64,000 nucleotides of DNA from Lanius collurio (GCA_020086605.1 JACBWW010000015.1:12574390-12638389); one strand, 5' to 3'; counted from the first letter of the stretch, positions 25,301 through 37,508 are shown. Numbers and translations: made by a program. Notes: generated by a model not told the origin, from the letters alone.

Positions 25301-28300
25301 TTAATGTCATTCTAGTTAACTTAAACAATTTGAAAGATATTCTGGCAGATGGGATGAAAAGTTGAAATATAAAGAGAAGCCAACACTCATTCAAATTAAA
25401 AATAAAATCTCTGCTATCACTCTGGCTGTTTACATGCATTTCAGACAAGTGAGTGAAATTCCTAAGTGAAAAATTTGCTCCACATCTTCCATTTCACTGA
25501 TTGATCAGCAGGAAAATATCATTCTATCATGGTTTAAATGACATCTCTTTAATCAAGGCACCCCAGCTAATGCAAACGACTTGGCACAAGTCTTGTTCTA
25601 TAGCTCTAAAAGTCTTTGTTGTCCCTACAGAACATTATGAAAATAATGATTATATTTATAGAACATCCTGCAGTGCCATCCAAAAAGACCCATTTCTGGA
25701 AGGTTAGAACAGCTTCAGCCAGGGTTCTGAGCCAACCAATTCTGCTAAATTGCAAGGAGTGTTAGCAGGAGCAAAAAGCCCCAGCAGTGTGACTGCTGGT
25801 TCCAAGCTGAGCAGTTCTGCATGATACAGCCTGGCATGATGGAGACATATCCCTGGGATAAATCTGAAACCTTGTATAAGTTCATAAGGGCTAGACTTAT
25901 TCCAGTTAACATCATCTGAAGATTTGAATCATATTTTGTGTTTAGGAGATGTGTATGTGTCTGAGAATGAAACATAAGCACCCAGTGAATTCTCCTTTGC
26001 CAGGTCCATCTTGCTTGGACCTGAAAATGTACACTGAAAATGTATTTTCAGTGGTTTTAGCATTTAGAGACAGTCCCTACATTTTTTAATTATTGAATCA
26101 GCATGACTTTTTACTGTACAAAAGGTTGAATGCATCAAAAAACATGAGGATGATTATCTCTCTATTCAATATTATTCTTTCATATAATATTTTAATGTAT
26201 TTTTAAAACAAAGAATTTAAAGTCAAGTAATCTAGCAACTGTGATGCTACACTCAAAAAGTGCATGGGACTAGAAGTTAGAACCATTTGTTTTTTACTGC
26301 TCTCCCTGATTTTAAACTGGCGCCTTGCAGCAATTGGTAAAATGTCCATGGTGTTGACTGGGGCAAAGCCTGGGAGATAATGAAGAAGCTTTTGAAAACA
26401 CATTTGAAGTTTGAGACATGAGAATCCCAAGCTTTTTATTGATCTGTATAAACTGGACACTGAAAACTGCCAACAGTCTTATGACAACTGGAAATCCAAA
26501 AATGGCACTGCCAGCTAAACAGTAGGCTTATATGTGACAGTAGATAATAGAATTCCCCAGTAATGGAATCAGGTATTTCTTGTGTGTAGTGGCAGGAGTA
26601 GAATTGTAACACTGCCCATGAGGAGTAAATAAAATTAGAAAAAATTCACCATATTATTCAATCTACTTTAAACTTGAATTTTTAACACAACCACAAGCAA
26701 GTAATTTCACCACAAGGAAACTCACCTGCATTGATCTTGCAGGTGCTTGAAGGGTGTCATTTATATGTTGCAAGAGACGAGAAAACACTAATGTTTAAAA
26801 AAATCAACAAGACATAATAGTTATATGACATTCTTCAGGGGCTTACTTTAGGTAAAATCTCACTCATTTTATGTATGATGCAAAGTTATACAGATAAATT
26901 CTATGTCTAAACCAGACTAATTCAACTCTGTAAAACCTCAGCAATAAAATTTACTGAATTTACCATCTGTACATATTCCTGGTTTTAACAATCATTTTAA
27001 TTTTCATTTGAATTCTCTTTTTCTAAGCACTTCCAAAAGATATTATAAAGAGCATTTCTGCAAAGTAAAATTAAAAAAAAAAAAAAAAAAAAAAAAGGTT
27101 TAATGGGATATAGCAAGCCATAAGCTTTGGAATTCCACCTTCAATTCCATTTCCAGTTTGTTGAAATAGAACTTAATAATTCTTAAATAAATGCTGGGCT
27201 TGTAGATTTCCCCTTGTTTAGATACTTTGAAAGTTCCTTCATGCATTTTAACTCAGAAGGCTTTTTAAAACAACTTCATCATTGAAAATAAAAAAGATGT
27301 GAAGGATTGGAATTTTTTGCCATCTTTTACCTGTATTTACTTGTCTGTTTCTGTACTATATTACAGATTATATCTAGAACCTTTTATCCCCAGGGAAAGA
27401 ACTCCAAACTGTTAATTCACATGCATTTCTTTTCAAGTTTTGCATAATTTTCTGACACATGATTATTCTGTGATAGAGAAAAATGTAAGTCCCTCCTCTA
27501 TCACTTTTCTATAATTTAAATAATTATCCGAATAAAGCATTCAAATTATGGCTTTCACCTCTCTCAGTTCAATCATGCTAACTCAGCTACTGGCAGAGAA
27601 TTTCAAACAAAATTAGTGTCTCGTTCTGAGACATGATGTTAATAAAAGATATTAATTACTTCTTAGAAGGCATATTTTTTTCTCCAGACCATGAATTTAA
27701 AAAGACATTTGCCAGGAGAAAATCTTTCCTGTAGTTTTCCCCTCTTCACATCAGCACAGAATTTCTCTCACATTCAGACAAAAAAAACCCCAAAAAACAA
27801 AACAAACCAGCTTTTTCCTCTTTCTCATTGAAAACCTTTCCATCCATTTCTTCTGTATCCTCACCAGTCATTCTAGCTATCCCTCTTCTTAAGGCTATTT
27901 AGGATACACTTTCTTTGAAAGTTCATCTTTCTAGCTTTGAAAATATACATGTACATCTCTGGAGTCTTAGCAAAGCAAATGCACAATACAATACAGAGTA
28001 TGTTGTCTACTACTTCCCTTTGTACAAGAAGGGAAGTCATTTCTTGTTCAGTTCCATATACTACACCCTATAAACTATATAAGCCAGGCAATGTTGACAA
28101 AAATTCTAACAGAAAAAGTGCATGCAACAAAAATTTATGAGGAAGAATGCTGAATGCATGTCAAAGGTTTTGCACAGCATGAACTGTTCATCCTTTAGAA
28201 AGAAAGTCTCTCCAGATGTATTTACCTGCTGTTCAGTATGTCCGGGAAACAGAAATATTAAGTCTCTAATCTCCATCTCAAGGATAAAGATCATTCCCCT

Positions 28301-29184
28301 GTTCTATCCTACCACTTGGAAATAAACAAAACCTATAAGCTTTCAATGCATTACCAATGTTCTTCTCTAGAATAATGCTTTATAATGGAGACAAAAATGT
28401 CTGTTTTAGATTGATATTGAAATAATTGGCAGTGGAAGACACAAGGCTAATGTTTTTTTACCTCTGCATTCAGTGGAACACAGACCAAAGACTGTTTGCA
28501 GATACTGCAGCAATGCAAGAGGGTTTATCATGGTCTGTCTCTGTCACAATAAACCACAATAGGAGAGAAAAGTAATGTACCATTTTAAACAGTTTGGCTA
28601 AAAGATTCAAAGAAAAAAGAGGCACATACATAGTATTTTCTGATGCTGGAGAAAGTTATATTAGAAAATTCAAATGAAACACGGAAGTACCAGATGATAA
28701 AAACATAAGGATCTCTCATTTTCCCTCCACTGTTGCCCCAACATTGAAGCTTGATCTGCGGTCCTCTTGTTTGCTTGGGCACCACTTAATCCCTGCATTT
28801 CACATATTCATACTCCTTCTAAGCAAATCAGGCACAGGACTATACAGAAGCTTCCATGGATGTTGCCCTTCTTTGTGTCAGTTTTAACCTTTCTTCACAG
28901 TCTATTGCTGTACCTCTGTTCAAAAGCAGCAAAAGCTGAAGTTTTTCCTCCATTACCTTTGCCCTTTTAAAAGACTTTCATGTATATTCTGTACTTAGGT
29001 TGAGTAGGAGTTCAACGTGCAAGTGATAAATGTGTTAGTATCCCATCAGATTCATGTATTAGTATTATTATTTTTATTATTTATATTAGACATAACTTGG
29101 ACTTCCCCTGGAGTGAGAACTAATTGCCCTCTGGCTGTGCCAGGACACTGCAATTGTTGGTGCACATGTAATCCCTGCCGTGGA
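19339..29184. other. Gene-free interval
   Basis: Non-coding, AT-rich. It contains a poly(A) run at about 27071-27096, short A/C tracts at 27779-27810, and a GC-richer patch at about 24190-24760 of unknown nature. Open frames are below 100 codons and none carries a recognisable motif. Confidence 0.5.
27071..27096. repeat. Poly(A) homopolymer run
   Basis: An uninterrupted run of about 26 A. No clear LINE or processed pseudogene sequence precedes it, so it is best treated as a simple repeat. Confidence 0.9.
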
Positions 29185-29450
29185 GCAGCCTCACTTGTTG
29201 TGGGGCATCCACAGCTTCTCTGGGTAACCTGGTCCAGTGCCTCACCACCCTCACAGCAAAGAATTTCTCCGTTAAATCTGATTCAAACCTACCATCCTTC
29301 AGTTTAAACCCATTACCCACTGGCCTATGATTATATGCCCATGTAACCCTGAAGTTTGGGCCTATTACTGTGTTTCTTAAACACTGATTATTGTCTTGAC
29401 TTTTGCCCTTCAGAACAATCTTCATTTCTCTGTTATACTCAGTTTTCTTC
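29185..29450 (-). mobile_element. CR1 LINE 3'-region fragment
   Basis: On the minus strand this resembles the CR1 segment just upstream of the 3' tail. Translation shows the characteristic '[15 protein letters not shown]' string that CR1 3' regions produce. On the plus strand the block 'gcatccacagcttctctggg-aacctg-tccagtg' and 'tcagtttaaacccatta' are visible. The terminal ATTCTATG-like repeat is not found, so the very 3' end appears lost or diverged. Boundaries are approximate. Confidence 0.8.
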
Positions 29451-29642
29451 ATGGTTTTTCCAGACTAGGAACATTAAGTCCTAAAACTAACACTGGGCCT
29501 TCCTGCACTGGGTAGTAAAGCAAGAGCTAAAAGGAATGGAGAGAAGCCATAGCATTGTATTTTATCCTGACAGCAACACCACTGAGGTAAAAGGAAGCAT
29601 GCAGAGTCCTTCTCCAGTTCAAGTGATGCTAATTTGCTCTTC

Positions 29643-29694
29643 ATGTTAATTGTAATTTTAATTTAAATTCACTATGTTAATTGTAATTTTAATT
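29643..29694. repeat. Interspersed direct repeat, 2 x 21 bp
   Basis: An identical 21-bp AT-rich unit (ATGTTAATTGTAATTTTAAT...) occurs at 29643 and 29674, separated by 10 bp. Probably a local slippage duplication. Confidence 0.85.
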
Positions 29695-32600
29695 CCTTTT
29701 CACTTCCTAAATTCTTGTTGAAGAGTCACTTGTGAAAAAGAAAGGCAGCCCTGCAAGTTTAATCCCTACACAGAAATAAAGGGTTGTGCGTGTGTCCGCA
29801 TATAAGAAAACAGATTCAGACACTGAGAGAAGGCAGAAGCAAACTTCACTGTTAACAGTTTGGCTGAAAGTTAAGATGAGATTTTATTAAGGTCAACTCA
29901 AATATTTATTTTAGAGGGAACATAATACAAAGACTAAACTCATATGATGAGTGAAAAGTAATTTTCAAGTGGCTGAATTTTTTGCTAGGATTTTTTATTT
30001 ACAGGGCACCTCGGATGCATGCAGAGGAGCACTCAGCATGGAAAATATGAGAGAATTATCTAGTGAAAGAACATCAGCCATTAATTAACGCAAGCATCAC
30101 AAAACTGGGAAATGTACAGAGAAGGAAATCAGAAGCCTGAGGTAACATTTGGGGAGAAGTGGAGCTGACACCTTACACATATGGGAAAAATAGTATTTTA
30201 AAGTAAGCAATTACTTCCAATGATGAGTGAACAATGTGTCAGATGTGTCAGTGGTGACACACAAGCCTGTGAGTGAACACAAGATCTCATAGCACATATA
30301 ATGCAATGCTCTTTTAAAACAAATCAAATTCTCTCTTAGAACACTAAACAAAATTGGGATCTCCAAACTTGTAATGTAACAAGTACATTTCAGTATTAAA
30401 AGATCTATTTTTTATCTTCTTTCTGACCACATTTTGTAAATATGCTAAAAGCTAGTGCAGAGGAATGGAAAAAAATTCCATCTTCTTTAGACCAACAGCA
30501 GTGATGTAATTAAAAACAACTATGAATTGCCCCCAGGAACAGACTGGAAGAGCTGCTAACTGTATCCTAATTTCTAACTTGTTAGTGTCTCCAGCAGAAT
30601 TGAGACCAAAATTTAAGGGCTTATTTAGTCCTTTTAAATCTCTGGGCTTTCAGAATTTTTTGCCTTGGAAGCCATGCTTTTTATCCATCTGCCAACACAT
30701 GGTACTGTGTTTTGATTATTTCTTTTTGCTTTTCACTCCCATTCCTGTGTCTGGAGTTTTCATGTACTGCAAAACTCTCAGAAGTTTTAAATTTTTAATT
30801 CTTGTTCAGAATATTGTTCTACATTTCCCACAGAAGCACCTTTCTACTCTACAGAGCAAATTCCAAATGGGAGGCAATATGAGTAACTTTTGGATACTTT
30901 CTTACTGGAGCACTCTCAGATTTATCATGGAAGTTAAACAACCAGAAAATTCAACCTTTCATCCCAGGTATATAGGAACACCAAATGTAGGTGCTAAGGA
31001 CCAAATCAGTAGAATCCTCTCACTGATCCCGGTTATAATGTGTTAATATGGATTAACTGCATTGTTATGGATTTGCTCCATGGATTGTACAGACTTTCTC
31101 TATTAGCATGAGTGAGAGAGTATATTCACAAGAACTTTTTATTTTCATGTAGTCATTTCCATTTCCATTGTCGGTCAGATGAAATGATAGCTCTGAAATC
31201 AGCCTGTCACTTATGTAATTTGAAAGCCTACTTACTATAGAGCTTGTAACCATACTCCTCCTACACACATGCACTCCTAGTCTAATTAACCTTCAAGTCA
31301 ATGAATATTTAATTTTTACATTATTTTCAGCATCTCATCTCTCCACAGTGTTTACTGGATAACAGCATAGCTGATATGGTGCTAAATTCTTTGAGGAATA
31401 AGAGATGAAGTAAAAAGGGCTACAGACCAACTAACTACTCCTGAATACAGAAAGCCCAAGTCCAAAGATAAAATGACTTTTGAAAAGTCAGGTATTGAAA
31501 TGTAGGCAGAAGGTAAGGACAGAGAAGCTCAGGAAAGATATAAAACATTCTTTCCCACCTCGACAGCAGCCCTAAAAGTGGGCTAGTAAGGAATTGAAGC
31601 ATAGGAGGCAACTATGATACATTATAAACAAATCAATAGCCCAAAATGCCACACATATCTTCTTTCCAACATTTTCAATAGCTAAACACTGACCTTTATA
31701 GAGAAGTACAGAGCTGTGAGAAATAATCTGATTCATTTTGTCTAATGCTATAAACCGAATAGCAACAAAAACAAAAGTCAAGCCAAGATATATTACTTAG
31801 GTTTTAAATAAGTTAAAGAATTTCTTTAAAAACAGACTAATAAAACAAAGCAAAACAAAACCCAACCCAAACCAAACCCAAAACAAACAAAAGAAAACAA
31901 TGGACCTAGAAAAAATCCTGTGTCAAAATTCCTGCTCCAGCAATCACAGAGCATTTTATGGATATCTATCGGTCTGATAAAAAATTCACTCATACAGTGA
32001 ATCCACTTCCTCAAATCCAGGTTTAAATTTTGATAAGTTCATATTCTAGTCCTTAGACTTAATTCATGCTCCTATGAAATTCAGACTATTTATGTCAGGC
32101 AGAGGAGCGGTTTGATGCTGTGTCATTTCTCAGCTTACGGCCCTACTCATCTCTGGGTTGCATGGCTTTGGGGCTCTCCCCTCTTCCTCCATGGCCTCCA
32201 AAAGGAGTTGGCCCCAAAATTTTAAAAAAACAGATTTTTTCTATTAACAAATTGAAATTTTTCTGAATGATCCAACTGCAACTGTAAGTTATAGCCTCGA
32301 ATACCATAAGCAACCTCCTAGATTAAATATAAACTGGTGTTTCCAATAATTTGATGTAAAAAAATTTAAAGGAGAATAAAACCACTAACAACTATAGCAG
32401 GAAACAACAGGATGTTCCTGCATTGTTGGGATTAGTTGTGTCATGTTAATTTCCCTATTGACAGTATTCATGGTGTTTCTTTAAAAGATTATGAACTGCA
32501 GTATGCAAATGAGAAGAAAAAAAGGACTACCTCTTCATTTCCATCTGATACCAACAGTTGAATTACAAACTCATGAATCCCTAAGAAAAGTATGTCTTGC

Positions 32601-34600
32601 AAATAACTGGTGTATTTAAAGGATTTCTAAAAGGATTTAGAAAAGAGATTGTATTTAGGCATATTCCAGCTAGAGTTTGTGTTTATTTTTATGTCTGCTT
32701 AGGGAGAGGAGTTATTTATACTTTTCTTTTGAATCTATTATTTATGTATTAGCTCTCTGTGACATGAATAGCATCTCAGGGAAGAGCTGATCCTGGGTCT
32801 AAAGGAGATATACAAAGCTAAATATCCATCTGTGCAGAAATCTGATTGCTGGGATTTATAGTTCATAGCATCTTTCCTTACTAAATGTTTCCAGTGAGGC
32901 TGTAATTCCATGTGTTACTGACAGGACAGCAAGAGAAACCCTTTAAAGTACAGAAATCAACATAGAGCAACTGTGAAAACCAGGAGCAATTGTAACAAAA
33001 TCCATCCAAAATTGGTTGGATGAAGCCAGACTATTCTTTTGTGCCTTCACATGTAACCCAAGACTGAAATTCAGATCAATCATTTCTAGGTTTACAGAAA
33101 TAAAGCCAAGGGTATGTATTTAAAAAAAAAAGACTACAGTTTACTTTCTATTGAATTAATTTATTTTTCTCCAGAGATGTACACTGCCTACCCACGAGGC
33201 AACAGTATGTGTTGGAGAGGGTATTCCCTGATGTTATAGCTTACATAAAAGGAAAATGTTCTAGCCTTCCATTCTCCTTTTAGCTATCCAGGGCAGACAC
33301 ATTTTCTCTGGTATCAAGAAAGAATACTAAAAACATGATAAAAGCAGTGGCTTCTGACTTTCAAGAGAAAATTGTTCCAGCCAGGAAAAACAGCTCCCAG
33401 CATCACTATAAAAGATTGTAATCAGAAAGTGAGACTCAACATGATCTTAAGACACATTATGTTCCTTTCAGTGGGAAAATGAAAAGCTATCATTTTACAT
33501 TAAGTTCCATAAATAACCTTGCTGACGGTATTTTTTCTGGTTTTTGTTTTGTTGGAGTTTTTTTTCAAGTGGGATTTCATTTCTACATGCCAAAGGAGAT
33601 GGGCTGCTGATTAAAGATGTTTGATCATACACCAGCAAACTGAAGGCCTTCTACTGACTTCTTAAACTCACTTTCTCAAAAGCATGTCTTCATTATTTTG
33701 ACTTCATCCGTAGCTTTGTGTAATAAAAACCAAAGTCATTTGTCTGGTATGTATTTATATCACTCTGATACCAGTCTTCTGTTTTCATAAATGGATTTTC
33801 AGTGTGTCATTTCCGTGTACATTACCTTATTGCACACTCCCAAGTTAACCCCAAATTAATTATGATGACATGCTCATCCTAATATAGAGCTGAAACTGCA
33901 TTCCTAACATGGAGCTGCTTTTCAGTATATTTTCTGCAGAACAACTTTCTTTGAAAACAGTAATACAGCAAAGTATTTGGCTGGCACTTTATTAATGCTT
34001 CATACAATGCCTGTGCAAAAGAAAAATTAATGTCAGAATAATTAACAATACATGTCGCGAGTCATTAGAATCAGCACATGAAATTATTGCTGCTGGCAAA
34101 ACAAGTGACACATACAAGTCAGCTAGTGGCAAAGACATGTCACTTCTTCTAATCACAGGAGGGAGGGACATGATATCTCTTCTGATCAAAAAGTACTTTC
34201 TCCATTTAAATTTAGTACTCATGTTGATTAAATGGTTTTCCACTTTAATATTTTTTAATCAGATAAAAAGACTTCGTACCATGTGCATGAGGCAGTACCT
34301 ATAACTCATGGTAAACTGCTGCTTAATAGAATGAATGCAGAATTCAGGAGGAAATTGTTTGAAAACCAGAAAGCTTTGTAATAATCTGCATAATGAAACA
34401 GTATCATACATTTATCACAAAAAATGAAAGCAGCATGAACATGTAATAACTTTTTATTAAATGGCCAGAGTGTAACTGAAGGCAGAGAAAAATTACCCCT
34501 TTCTTGAGGAAGAAAAATAAGATAGAAATAAAAAGGTAAATGTAGCTGTTATGAATGGATGATGTGTGTTAAATAAGTCACTGCCTTTTGCCCAGGTCTC
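29695..34600. other. Gene-free interval
   Basis: Mostly AT-rich non-coding DNA. A 174-codon open frame lies at 30522-31046 on the plus strand, but it is compatible with chance in this much AT-rich sequence and has no recognised domain. An A/C-rich tract is at 31845-31895. Confidence 0.45.
31845..31895. repeat. A/C-rich low-complexity tract
   Basis: About 50 bp of almost pure A and C with irregular CCCAA/CCAAA units. It is not a true telomeric repeat because the unit lacks the regular CCCTAA register. Confidence 0.8.
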
Positions 34601-35830
34601 TGGCAGCGGGCAGCAGCTGTATTGAGGTGGCCAGCATCCCAAAACCTACTCCCATTCCTAAGTTCTTTAATAATGGCTGATTCAGTCTATTATAGAATGA
34701 ATTATTTATTTAATAGACACAAAACTAACAGACAGAAGACTTAAAACAGATTATTACTACACAGGAATAAGACAAAAGAGAATACTAGTATTATACACAC
34801 GGGGTTAAAGGTACCATTAATTTTACAGCTAGCAAAGAAATAATATAACTTAGGATTCAATGCTCCTTACCATCCAATTCCTGATGGAGCACACATCGAA
34901 ATCCTTTCCCTCAATTCCCAGGAAAGTAACCAGGGAACCTGCATCCAGGCTCTGGGGAGACGTCTCACACGCTTTCAGGACGCGTGGGTAGAAGGCTTCT
35001 GCCTCCGTGATAATCTGTAGTATTTTTGTAGTGTAAAGCACAGCTTTTGGTTACCTTTGTTTGTCTTTTGTCTCTTCCCACATCTGTTCTCCATACCAAG
35101 ATGTTGATTCTTGGTTAGGCTGGCAGACCTTTTGGTGCCAGGAGATGATACCCACTGGGCCTTGTCTGCCTGGGTTATCTCTCCTATCTGCACCGGCCAC
35201 CTGTGGTGGGGAGAGGGGTGATATGCCCTGCCACAGTAGCTTCCTACAAAAATTTCAGAATATTATGTGCAAGAAAGTATGATTATAACTTTTCTAAGAA
35301 GACTGTGGTTTGTGTATGCACACAGTTCTTGGGATTGTGTGAACAGTCAGATCACATCTAACTGGCTATTTAAGCTCACGTGCCTGTACAGTTGCAGGAG
35401 AGATTTTTGCACACATAGTTCTCTTGCACAAATATTAGCCTGTGTTTCTTGCTGTAAAGGACTGAGGTCATGTCTACAACAGAAAGTTCTTCTGGCAGAA
35501 CTTTGAGCTGATTACATAGCTTGTACACATTGCACTGGAAGGACAGACACTTACTTGCTGAACTGCCTTTGCCAGTGCCAAATGCCCTCCATTTAAAAGT
35601 TGATTTTGGAAAAAAACGCATGATATACACACTTTCTATTGGCCCTAACCACTCTGCTGAGCCCAGTTCCTTGGGGATGTCCTAAAGTATATCGTGAGAT
35701 GTCAACAAGGAGTTCAGGTTCGAATTCTCGTAATTCCCTTTTCTCTAGCCCACTGCGTTTTTCCCATTCTTTGACATTCACATTTCTATTGTAGATTTCT
35801 GTGATACCTTTTCATGTTTCTGTTCAGTCG
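34601..35830. other. Possible old retroelement remnants, unassigned
   Basis: This stretch is richer in G+C and in CpG than the surrounding desert, notably at 34880-35000 and 35690-35760. It lies immediately upstream of an intact LTR element. Short open frames on the minus strand (about 34850-35193 and 35593-35781) are not recognisable. A 'TGGTGCCAGGAG' string near 35132 resembles a tRNA-Leu primer-binding site, but I cannot define an LTR next to it. It could be an older endogenous retrovirus fragment or unique sequence. Confidence 0.25.
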
Positions 35831-35969
35831 CTTAACCAGGAACAGGGCCCCAGAGACTTATGTCACATAGCAGAGCCTGCTCACATACAAAACCCCCCAC
35901 AGGCTCTGCTCCAAAGGTAGCCAGTGGAGCTGTGCTGGACACAGGGTGGAGTAGCTGATGTTGGCAGTG

Positions 35970-35975
35970 CATGAA
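35970..35975. repeat. Target-site duplication, left copy
   Basis: The hexamer CATGAA directly precedes the left LTR and is repeated exactly after the right LTR at 38267-38272. A 6-bp duplication is typical of class II (beta/alpha-like, ERVK) retroviral integration and fixes the element ends. Confidence 0.85.
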
Positions 35976-36218
35976 TGTGGAGGTGGGTCCCTGTCCCTGT
36001 CCCCAGGTCACGTGTGCCCCATTCCTGTTCCTGATTGGGTGGTTTGGCTGCCTGGGAGCTGGAGGGGAGAAGGTCAGAGAGGAGTCTGCTTGGAAACTCC
36101 GGCCATGCGGCTGGAGAAATAAAATCATCCCTGAACATCTACAAAAATACGGCTTCATCTGTCCTTCCAACCCCATCACCTCATATATATTGTTGTAAGG
36201 GTTTCCCGCACTGCAACA
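35976..36218 (+). repeat. 5' LTR
   Basis: A 243-bp direct repeat of 38026-38266. It begins TGTGG and ends CAACA, giving the canonical TG...CA ends. A polyadenylation signal AATAAA is at 36118-36123. A TATATAT string is at 36184-36190, but it lies downstream of the AATAAA, so it is not an obvious TATA box. It includes an E-box-like CACGTG at about 36009-36014. Confidence 0.92.
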
Positions 36219-36220
36219 AA

Positions 36221-36238
36221 TGGTGGAGAATGCGGGCA
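36221..36238 (+). other. Primer-binding-site-like sequence
   Basis: Two bases after the 5' LTR the sequence reads TGGTGGAGAATGCGGGCA. A TGG start at this distance is what a retroviral primer-binding site needs to pair with a tRNA CCA end. The closest tRNA I can think of is alanine, with an indel; I cannot confirm the primer identity. Confidence 0.55.
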
Positions 36239-36300
36239 AACGATCCCTGGAGAAGATAATTCGTGAGTAACTCTGGATATTTCCTCTTACTTTTGTTTTG

Positions 36301-36573
36301 ATGAACGATTCATGGAAGGACTCATGGCTGTCCGAACCACAAAGAGACATTTATCTTAAGCTAAAAAAGGTTCTGGAACAGCAATATGTAGACTTTAGCT
36401 TAATTCAAGCTCAGAAAGAGCTAAGACACTTTTTGGTATGGCTGTTTAAAAACTTCTTCTATGTTTCTTGGGATTTGATTCCTACCAAGGACTTTTGGAA
36501 GAATGTTTGGACACAGTTAATTTCTGAACCAAAAACATGCCGATGCAAGACTATTTCCGTGAATATTACCTGA
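36301..36573 (+). pseudogene. Gag matrix-like N-terminal fragment (endogenous retroviral)
   Basis: The first ATG after the leader opens a 90-codon frame. Residues about 10-75 have the helical, K/L/W-rich pattern of class II retroviral matrix domains: an LSEPQRDIYLKLKK segment, then a LRHFLVWLFKNFF segment, then DFWKNVW. In beta-type Gag the matrix binds the membrane and targets assembly. The frame stops at 36573, well short of a full Gag, and no capsid major homology region or CCHC zinc knuckle follows. The downstream open frame lies in the -1 register and overlaps it from about 36528, so the two may once have been one polyprotein. Similarity is judged by eye and is weak at the sequence level. 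Confidence 0.5.
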
Positions 36574-37508
36574 TTTCAGAGACTGTTAAGCAATATTGGC
36601 TTTGTCCTGCTGCTGTATCAGCAGCGAACACGTGGTTGAGCAGCCCGCATGTTGCAGGGGGCTCCTCCACCATCCTGGAGACCGCGCGGCCCCGGCCGAG
36701 ACCACCCAGTGAATTGCGGGCGGCGGCGAGAAAGCTCCCGGGCGTGGGAGAGCCAGCAGTGAGGCCAGGCACGGCGGGAGACGGGGCGGCGGCGAGAGAA
36801 GAGGTGGCGGGAGTGGAGCCAGGAGCAACGCGGCGGCGCGGGCCCGGCGGTGTTCGCCCTGAGGCAGCGGAGAGGGCGGTGGCGGATGAGGCGCGTCCCG
36901 GCAATGGCCGCCCCGCGCCGTGTGGCGAGCGACGGTTCGAGCCCCACACCGAAAAAGGTGGTGGCGATTGTGGCAGTCGCTATGGCGACCGTAGTGAGAC
37001 ATGCCAAGCAGAGCCAGAGGGGTGTGGGGGCGCGAAGGGAGCCGTGCTAGCCCACGGCCACACAGCCGATGACAGCAGCGGAGGTGCAGGCAGAACAAAG
37101 CCGCGCACACGCGAATGCCTCACAGGGCGAGGCCGGGCAGCCGCGCAAATGCCCGGACAGCGTGGAACAGTCACGCGAAACTCGAGAGGGGGAGCGAGCA
37201 TGGCACCAAATGCGGCTCCGCCCCACACACGATCCCGAGGAGCCGAGAACCCGAGACAGGAACCCACTGGTGGCCCCGGCCCCGGTGGTCCCAGCTGCAG
37301 CAGCTCCGACGTGAGAAGAAGTGAAAGCAAGAAGAAAAGAACTCAAAAAAATGAAAAGGTTATCGCAGCTAGGGTTTTTGGAACTGTAAAGTGGTATAAT
37401 GTAAAGAAAAATTACGGTTTCTTGTTGAAAGATGATACTGGAGAAAATATTTTTGTCCATAAATCTGCTATTGTGAAAATAACCCCAAAAGTGATGTTCC
37501 AAGCTTAG
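36528..37508 (+). CDS. Long open frame: GC-rich linker plus cold-shock domain N-terminal half
   Basis: This frame is open for over 320 codons to a stop at 37506-37508. The first 270 or so residues are rich in R, G, A, P and E, from CpG-dense DNA, and resemble no known domain. The part just before the cold-shock domain ([13 protein letters not shown], then a [10 protein letters not shown] stretch) recalls the glycine/proline-rich N-terminus and basic lead-in of Y-box proteins. From 37359 the YBX-type cold-shock domain begins: [11 protein letters not shown], then [12 protein letters not shown] (RNP1 region) and IFVHKSAI (RNP2 region). The aromatic and histidine residues that stack on nucleic acid are kept. 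The domain is cut at about codon 'AIVK' by a 1-nt frameshift. Whether translation starts at a local ATG near 36537, or reaches here by frameshift from the matrix frame, is unknown. Confidence 0.6.
   Translation, partial: TKNMPMQDYFREYYLISETVKQYWLCPAAVSAANTWLSSPHVAGGSSTILETARPRPRPPSELRAAARKLPGVGEPAVRPGTAGDGAAAREEVAGVEPGATRRRGPGGVRPEAAERAVADEARPGNGRPAPCGERRFEPHTEKGGGDCGSRYGDRSETCQAEPEGCGGAKGAVLAHGHTADDSSGGAGRTKPRTRECLTGRGRAAAQMPGQRGTVTRNSRGGASMAPNAAPPHTRSRGAENPRQEPTGGPGPGGPSCSSSDVRRSESKKKRTQKNEKVIAARVFGTVKWYNVKKNYGFLLKDDTGENIFVHKSAIVKITPKVMFQA
36620..37320. other. CpG-dense GC-rich core inside the LTR element
   Basis: About 700 bp are markedly GC-rich and full of CpG, including GCGGCGGCGAG-type runs, within an otherwise AT-rich desert. 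Overlapping long open frames on both strands are a consequence of the GC content. It could derive from the GC-rich 5' part of the captured mRNA, or be a viral leader/linker. It has not lost its CpGs to deamination as expected for an old, heavily methylated repeat. Confidence 0.8.

Noticed and set aside
29120..29452. 110-codon minus-strand open frame
   Set aside because: It is the typical pseudo-translation of a CR1 3' region, not a host gene.
31845..31895. Interstitial telomere-like repeat
   Set aside because: Units are irregular CCCAA/CCAAA without the CCCTAA register.
35832..36350. 172-codon minus-strand frame over the 5' LTR, echoed over the 3' LTR
   Set aside because: Open frame through LTR sequence on the strand opposite to the element; the repeat in both LTRs reflects duplication of the LTR, not a gene.
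36566..37502. Several 80-174 codon minus-strand open frames
   Set aside because: They are antisense shadows of the GC-rich core and cold-shock frame; none resembles a protein family.
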